From Limnohabitans sp. (GTDB taxonomy: Bacteria > Pseudomonadota > Gammaproteobacteria > Burkholderiales > Burkholderiaceae_C): 17,488 bases of DNA. Shown one piece after another: positions 15,110 to 17,488 of the stretch; position 1 is the first letter of the stretch, and each line of letters starts with the position of its first letter. The DNA lies in assembly GCA_018883305.1 (NCBI GenBank), contig VEQI01000024.1, positions 1 to 17,488 on the forward strand, given 5' to 3'. Under the pieces are notes generated by a model that saw nothing but the letters and a program-made list of their open reading frames with translations, had not been told where the DNA came from and ran no database searches. The position numbers and the translations under genes were made by a program.

Positions 15110-15997
15110 TCAGGCCTCGCCCGTGAGGCCCGCTGAGCGCTCCACCACCCGGATGATGGCAGCGTAGTCCAGTTCACCATCGCCCTGTGCGATGGCCGCC
15201 TGCATCCACTGCTGGGTCTGGCTGGTCTGCGTGAGCGGCACGTGCAGATCGGCACCGGCTTGCATGATCAGGCCAATGTCCTTGAGCATTTGATGCACGG
15301 TGAAGGTGGGCGAGAAATCCCGCTCACCCAAGGGGCGCCCCAACTGCTGTGACTTGGCTTTCATGATGGGTGAAGCCACCGCGCTGGCCCCCACCACCTG
15401 CCACAGCGTTTGCCAGTCCAGCCCCCCTTGGCGCCCCAGTGTCATGGCTTCAGCCAGCATGGCCGAGGTCTGGGCAATCATCAGGTTGATCACCAGTTTC
15501 ATCAGACGTGCTTGTTCTGCATCCCCCAGATAAAAATGGTGGGGGCCCCAGCAGCGCAACGCGGGCAACAGGGCGTCGTAATCAGCGCGTGCGCCAGACG
15601 CCAGCACTGTGAGTTGAGCCGCTTCGGCCATGTGGTTGTTACCAGACACGGTCACACGCAAATAACGAATGCCTGCCGCCTGGCAGCGCTGCGCGGCTTG
15701 TGCAGAAGCCGCCATCGACACCGTGCTGGTGTCGATCCAGACCGTGCCTGCTCGAGCCTGCGCGGCCACTTGTTCCGCCACAGCCACCAACGCTTGGTCA
15801 TGCGGCAACGAAGAAAACACCCACGGTGCCTGGCCCAGATCTGCGGCCACGTCCGTGGACACGGGAAGTCCCGCCTCGCGGGCCATTTGCAGTCGCACGC
15901 CATCGAGATCGGTGACACACAATGCGTGACCGGCGTGGCTGAGATGGCGTGCCATGGGCAGCCCCATCTTGCCCACACCGATGAACAAAGAGGTCAT
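15110..15997 (-). CDS. 3-hydroxyisobutyrate-dehydrogenase-family NAD(P)-dependent oxidoreductase
   Basis: Beta-hydroxyacid dehydrogenase of 295 residues, expected to oxidise a 3-hydroxy acid or reduce the matching semialdehyde. Seen: the dinucleotide motif GVGKMGLPMARHL (7-19), with D30 after the second strand suggesting a preference for NAD; the substrate-binding stretch RVTVSGNNHMAEAAQLTV (114-131); and the catalytic K167 with N171 in MKLVINLMIAQTSAMLAEA (166-184). The usual family motif is D-x-P-V-S-G-G; here the last Gly is Asn and the Asp is replaced (RVTVSGNN), marking a subfamily whose substrate is not known to me. The ATG at 15995-15997 has GGGGA 5 nt upstream. It follows the Bug gene by 13 bp, so the two share a transcript. 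Confidence 0.9.
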   Translation of the reverse strand: MTSLFIGVGKMGLPMARHLSHAGHALCVTDLDGVRLQMAREAGLPVSTDVAADLGQAPWVFSSLPHDQALVAVAEQVAAQARAGTVWIDTSTVSMAASAQAAQRCQAAGIRYLRVTVSGNNHMAEAAQLTVLASGARADYDALLPALRCWGPHHFYLGDAEQARLMKLVINLMIAQTSAMLAEAMTLGRQGGLDWQTLWQVVGASAVASPIMKAKSQQLGRPLGERDFSPTFTVHQMLKDIGLIMQAGADLHVPLTQTSQTQQWMQAAIAQGDGELDYAAIIRVVERSAGLTGEA

Positions 15998-16010
15998 GAC
16001 CGTCCCCGGA

Positions 16011-16991
16011 TCAGTTGGCCTTCAGGGAAGCGGCCTGCGCAATGCGAGCCGCCGACTCCATCTCGGTGCGAATGAAGGCATTGAAGGCCTCGGGTGTCAT
16101 GGGCAGGCCTTCGGCGCCCAGCTTGGTCAGACGCTCCTTCACCTCGGGGTGGTTGAGGGCCTTGATGGCTTCCTCATTCAGACGTTTGATCACGGCCGGT
16201 GGCGTCGCCCCCGGGGCAATCATGCCCACCCAGAAAATGTAGTCAGAGCCCGGGACCCCGGCTTCCACCGTCGTGGGCACTTGCGGCAGGATGGGGCTGC
16301 GTTGCGGCGTGCTCACCGCCAGGGCCGTGAGCTTGCCCTCACGCACCAGCGGCAAGGCACCAGAGACCGGCGAGAAATACCAGTCACTGCGACCACCGAT
16401 GACGTCAGAGATGGCTTCGGGGGTGCCCTTGAATGGCACATGGACGGCATCGAAGCCGGCTTGCAGCTTGAACTTCTCCGCATTGAGGTGGGTGGCCCCG
16501 CCAATGCCGGCCGAGGCGTAATTGAATTTGCCCGGGTTGGCTTTGGCCGCCGACACCAAGTCACCCACCGTCTTCCAGCCCTTGGCCGGTGACACCACCA
16601 GCACGTTGGCCAGTGAGGCCAGCGGCGTCACACCGGTCAGGTCCTTGAGTGTGTCATACGGTAGGTTGGTGTAGATGGCTGGATTGAGCGCGTGCCCCGA
16701 GGAGTGAATCAGCAAGGTGTGACCATCGGGGTCCGACTTGGCCACCAAGGCTGCCGCGATGGTGCCACCCGCCCCTGGCTTGTTCTCGATCACGATGGGT
16801 TGCCCCAGTGACTTGGCCATGACATCGGCCACCGAACGAGCCACGATGTCGGTCCCGCTGCCAGCGGTGAAGGGCACGATGAAGCGCACGGGCTTGGACG
16901 GGAAGCCCTGCGACCATGCCGGTAACGCGGCAGCGGCCAAGAGCGCGCTCAAGCAAACGCGACGAATCGTTGAGAAATGCAAGGTGTTCAT
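16011..16991 (-). CDS. Bug-family (TctC-like) periplasmic tricarboxylate-transporter-type binding protein
   Basis: Second periplasmic solute receptor of the Bug family, 326 residues. Seen: a signal peptide (about 1-28, ending LPAWSQ), mature start FPSKPVRFIVPFTAGSGTD (30-48), IENKPGAGGTIAA (about 71-83), DGHTLLIHSSGHALNP, and the KFNYASAGIGGATHLNAE stretch. It is clearly a different paralogue from the Bug protein at 5822-6841. The ATG at 16989-16991 has AGGAG (16999-17003) 7 nt upstream, the clearest ribosome site in the window. It lies between an amidohydrolase gene (53 bp upstream) and the dehydrogenase gene (13 bp downstream), which suggests it captures a substrate processed by those enzymes. 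No TctA or TctB partner is in the window. Confidence 0.94.
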   Translation of the reverse strand: MNTLHFSTIRRVCLSALLAAAALPAWSQGFPSKPVRFIVPFTAGSGTDIVARSVADVMAKSLGQPIVIENKPGAGGTIAAALVAKSDPDGHTLLIHSSGHALNPAIYTNLPYDTLKDLTGVTPLASLANVLVVSPAKGWKTVGDLVSAAKANPGKFNYASAGIGGATHLNAEKFKLQAGFDAVHVPFKGTPEAISDVIGGRSDWYFSPVSGALPLVREGKLTALAVSTPQRSPILPQVPTTVEAGVPGSDYIFWVGMIAPGATPPAVIKRLNEEAIKALNHPEVKERLTKLGAEGLPMTPEAFNAFIRTEMESAARIAQAASLKAN

Positions 16992-16998
16992 GGGTTGT

Positions 16999-17003
16999 CT
17001 CCT
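16999..17003 (-). promoter_or_regulatory. Strong ribosome binding site of the second Bug gene
   Basis: AGGAG on the minus strand, 7 nt before the ATG at 16989-16991, within the 53-bp gap after the amidohydrolase gene. It suggests high translation of the binding protein relative to the flanking enzymes. Confidence 0.6.
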
Positions 17004-17044
17004 GTTGTTTTGATCAATTTATTTGTCGAGCGAATGTCTTGGCA

Positions 17045-17488
17045 TCAGCGCAAACCCAGTGCCTGGGTGATCTTGCGCCCTGAAGCGCGCAAGGCCTCCA
17101 GCTTGGGCGCCAGGTCCACCCCCAGCAATTGCCCGTGACGCTTTTTCCACTGCCCCGCCACCATCACGCTGTCGATGTTGGCCAGACTGGTCTGGAACAC
17201 CACGCTGCTGACGGGATCGTGCACGGGCTGCATGTTGAGGTCACTGGCGCGGATCAGCACCAGATCGGCTTGGTTGCCAGCCGCCAGGGTCCCGATGCGA
17301 TCGAGTTGTCCCAGCATGCGTGCGCCTTCCACCGTCACCCACTGCAAGGCCTCGCGCGCGGGAATGGTGGAGGTGGACGGCAAGGTGTTGTGCTCGGCGC
17401 GGTACGCCACGTTGTCCAGGCTGCGCTGGATACCCAGTGCGATGCGGGCCTGGCTGATCATGTCGCCACTCATCACGCTTTCCAGGTC
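17045..17488 (-). CDS. Amidohydrolase-family protein, C-terminal part (cut by window edge)
   Basis: C-terminal 147 residues of a metal-dependent hydrolase of the TRZ/ATZ/cytosine-deaminase-like group; the frame is open past the last base, where it reads DLES before VMSGDMISQARIALG, so the N-terminal metal-binding HxH and most of the barrel lie outside. Seen: the late-barrel helix VMSGDMISQARIALGIQRS, then AREALQWVTVEGARMLG and GTLAAGNQADLVLI, the strand that rejoins the small composite domain, followed by VHDPVSSVVFQTSLANIDSVMVAGQW. These enzymes remove amino or chloro groups or open amide rings of heterocycles such as pyrimidines, triazines or guanine. It is upstream of the Bug and dehydrogenase genes in the same direction. 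Confidence 0.9.
   Translation of the reverse strand, partial: DLESVMSGDMISQARIALGIQRSLDNVAYRAEHNTLPSTSTIPAREALQWVTVEGARMLGQLDRIGTLAAGNQADLVLIRASDLNMQPVHDPVSSVVFQTSLANIDSVMVAGQWKKRHGQLLGVDLAPKLEALRASGRKITQALGLR

Noticed and set aside
15410..16075. Plus-strand open frame opposite the dehydrogenase
   Set aside because: It covers both the dehydrogenase and the end of the Bug gene in the antisense direction and has no recognisable feature.

Overview
This 17.5 kb window is GC-rich, densely coded chromosomal DNA, most likely from a betaproteobacterium of the order Burkholderiales and probably the family Comamonadaceae. The reasons are the high-GC codon usage, the order coxA/coxB – bioC-like – comF – trmL, a CoxB with a C-terminal cytochrome c domain, and two Bug-family (TctC-like) binding proteins with no membrane partners nearby. 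I found no tRNA, rRNA, CRISPR array, insertion sequence, phage gene or integrase. No gene-free gap exceeds 200 bases; the largest are 7451-7640, 14153-14333 and 1586-1758.

Layout. (1) 1-1585, minus strand: the start of an aa3/caa3-type terminal oxidase operon, coxB then coxA; coxA is cut by the window edge, and an extended -10 promoter lies upstream of coxB. (2) 1759-3919: housekeeping genes. A BioC-like methyltransferase (minus) diverges over a 23-bp gap from comF and trmL (plus). (3) 3925-7450, minus: a probable five-gene catabolic operon, read as SnoaL-like protein, Bug binding protein, RutE-like nitroreductase, TauE/SafE permease and MaoC-like hydratase. A class A FAD monooxygenase (7641-9317, plus) diverges from it. 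(4) 9368-14152, minus: a complete branched-chain-amino-acid-type (HAAT) ABC importer compressed into three genes: a binding protein, a fused LivH-LivM permease and a fused LivG-LivF ATPase. (5) 14334-15107, plus: ferredoxin/flavodoxin-NADP+ reductase. (6) 15110-17488, minus: a second metabolic operon of an amidohydrolase (cut by the window edge), a Bug binding protein and a 3-hydroxyisobutyrate-dehydrogenase-like oxidoreductase.

How they work together. The accessory part (3925-17488) looks like uptake and breakdown of unidentified organic acids or aromatic compounds: periplasmic capture (two Bug proteins and one ABC system), hydroxylation by the flavoprotein, and processing by reductase, hydratase, amidohydrolase and dehydrogenase. 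No substrate can be assigned from sequence alone, and no transcriptional regulator is present. I did not find an undescribed system. The most notable items are the double-fused ABC importer, the monooxygenase-centred cluster of unknown substrate, and the very compact bioC/comF divergent start region.
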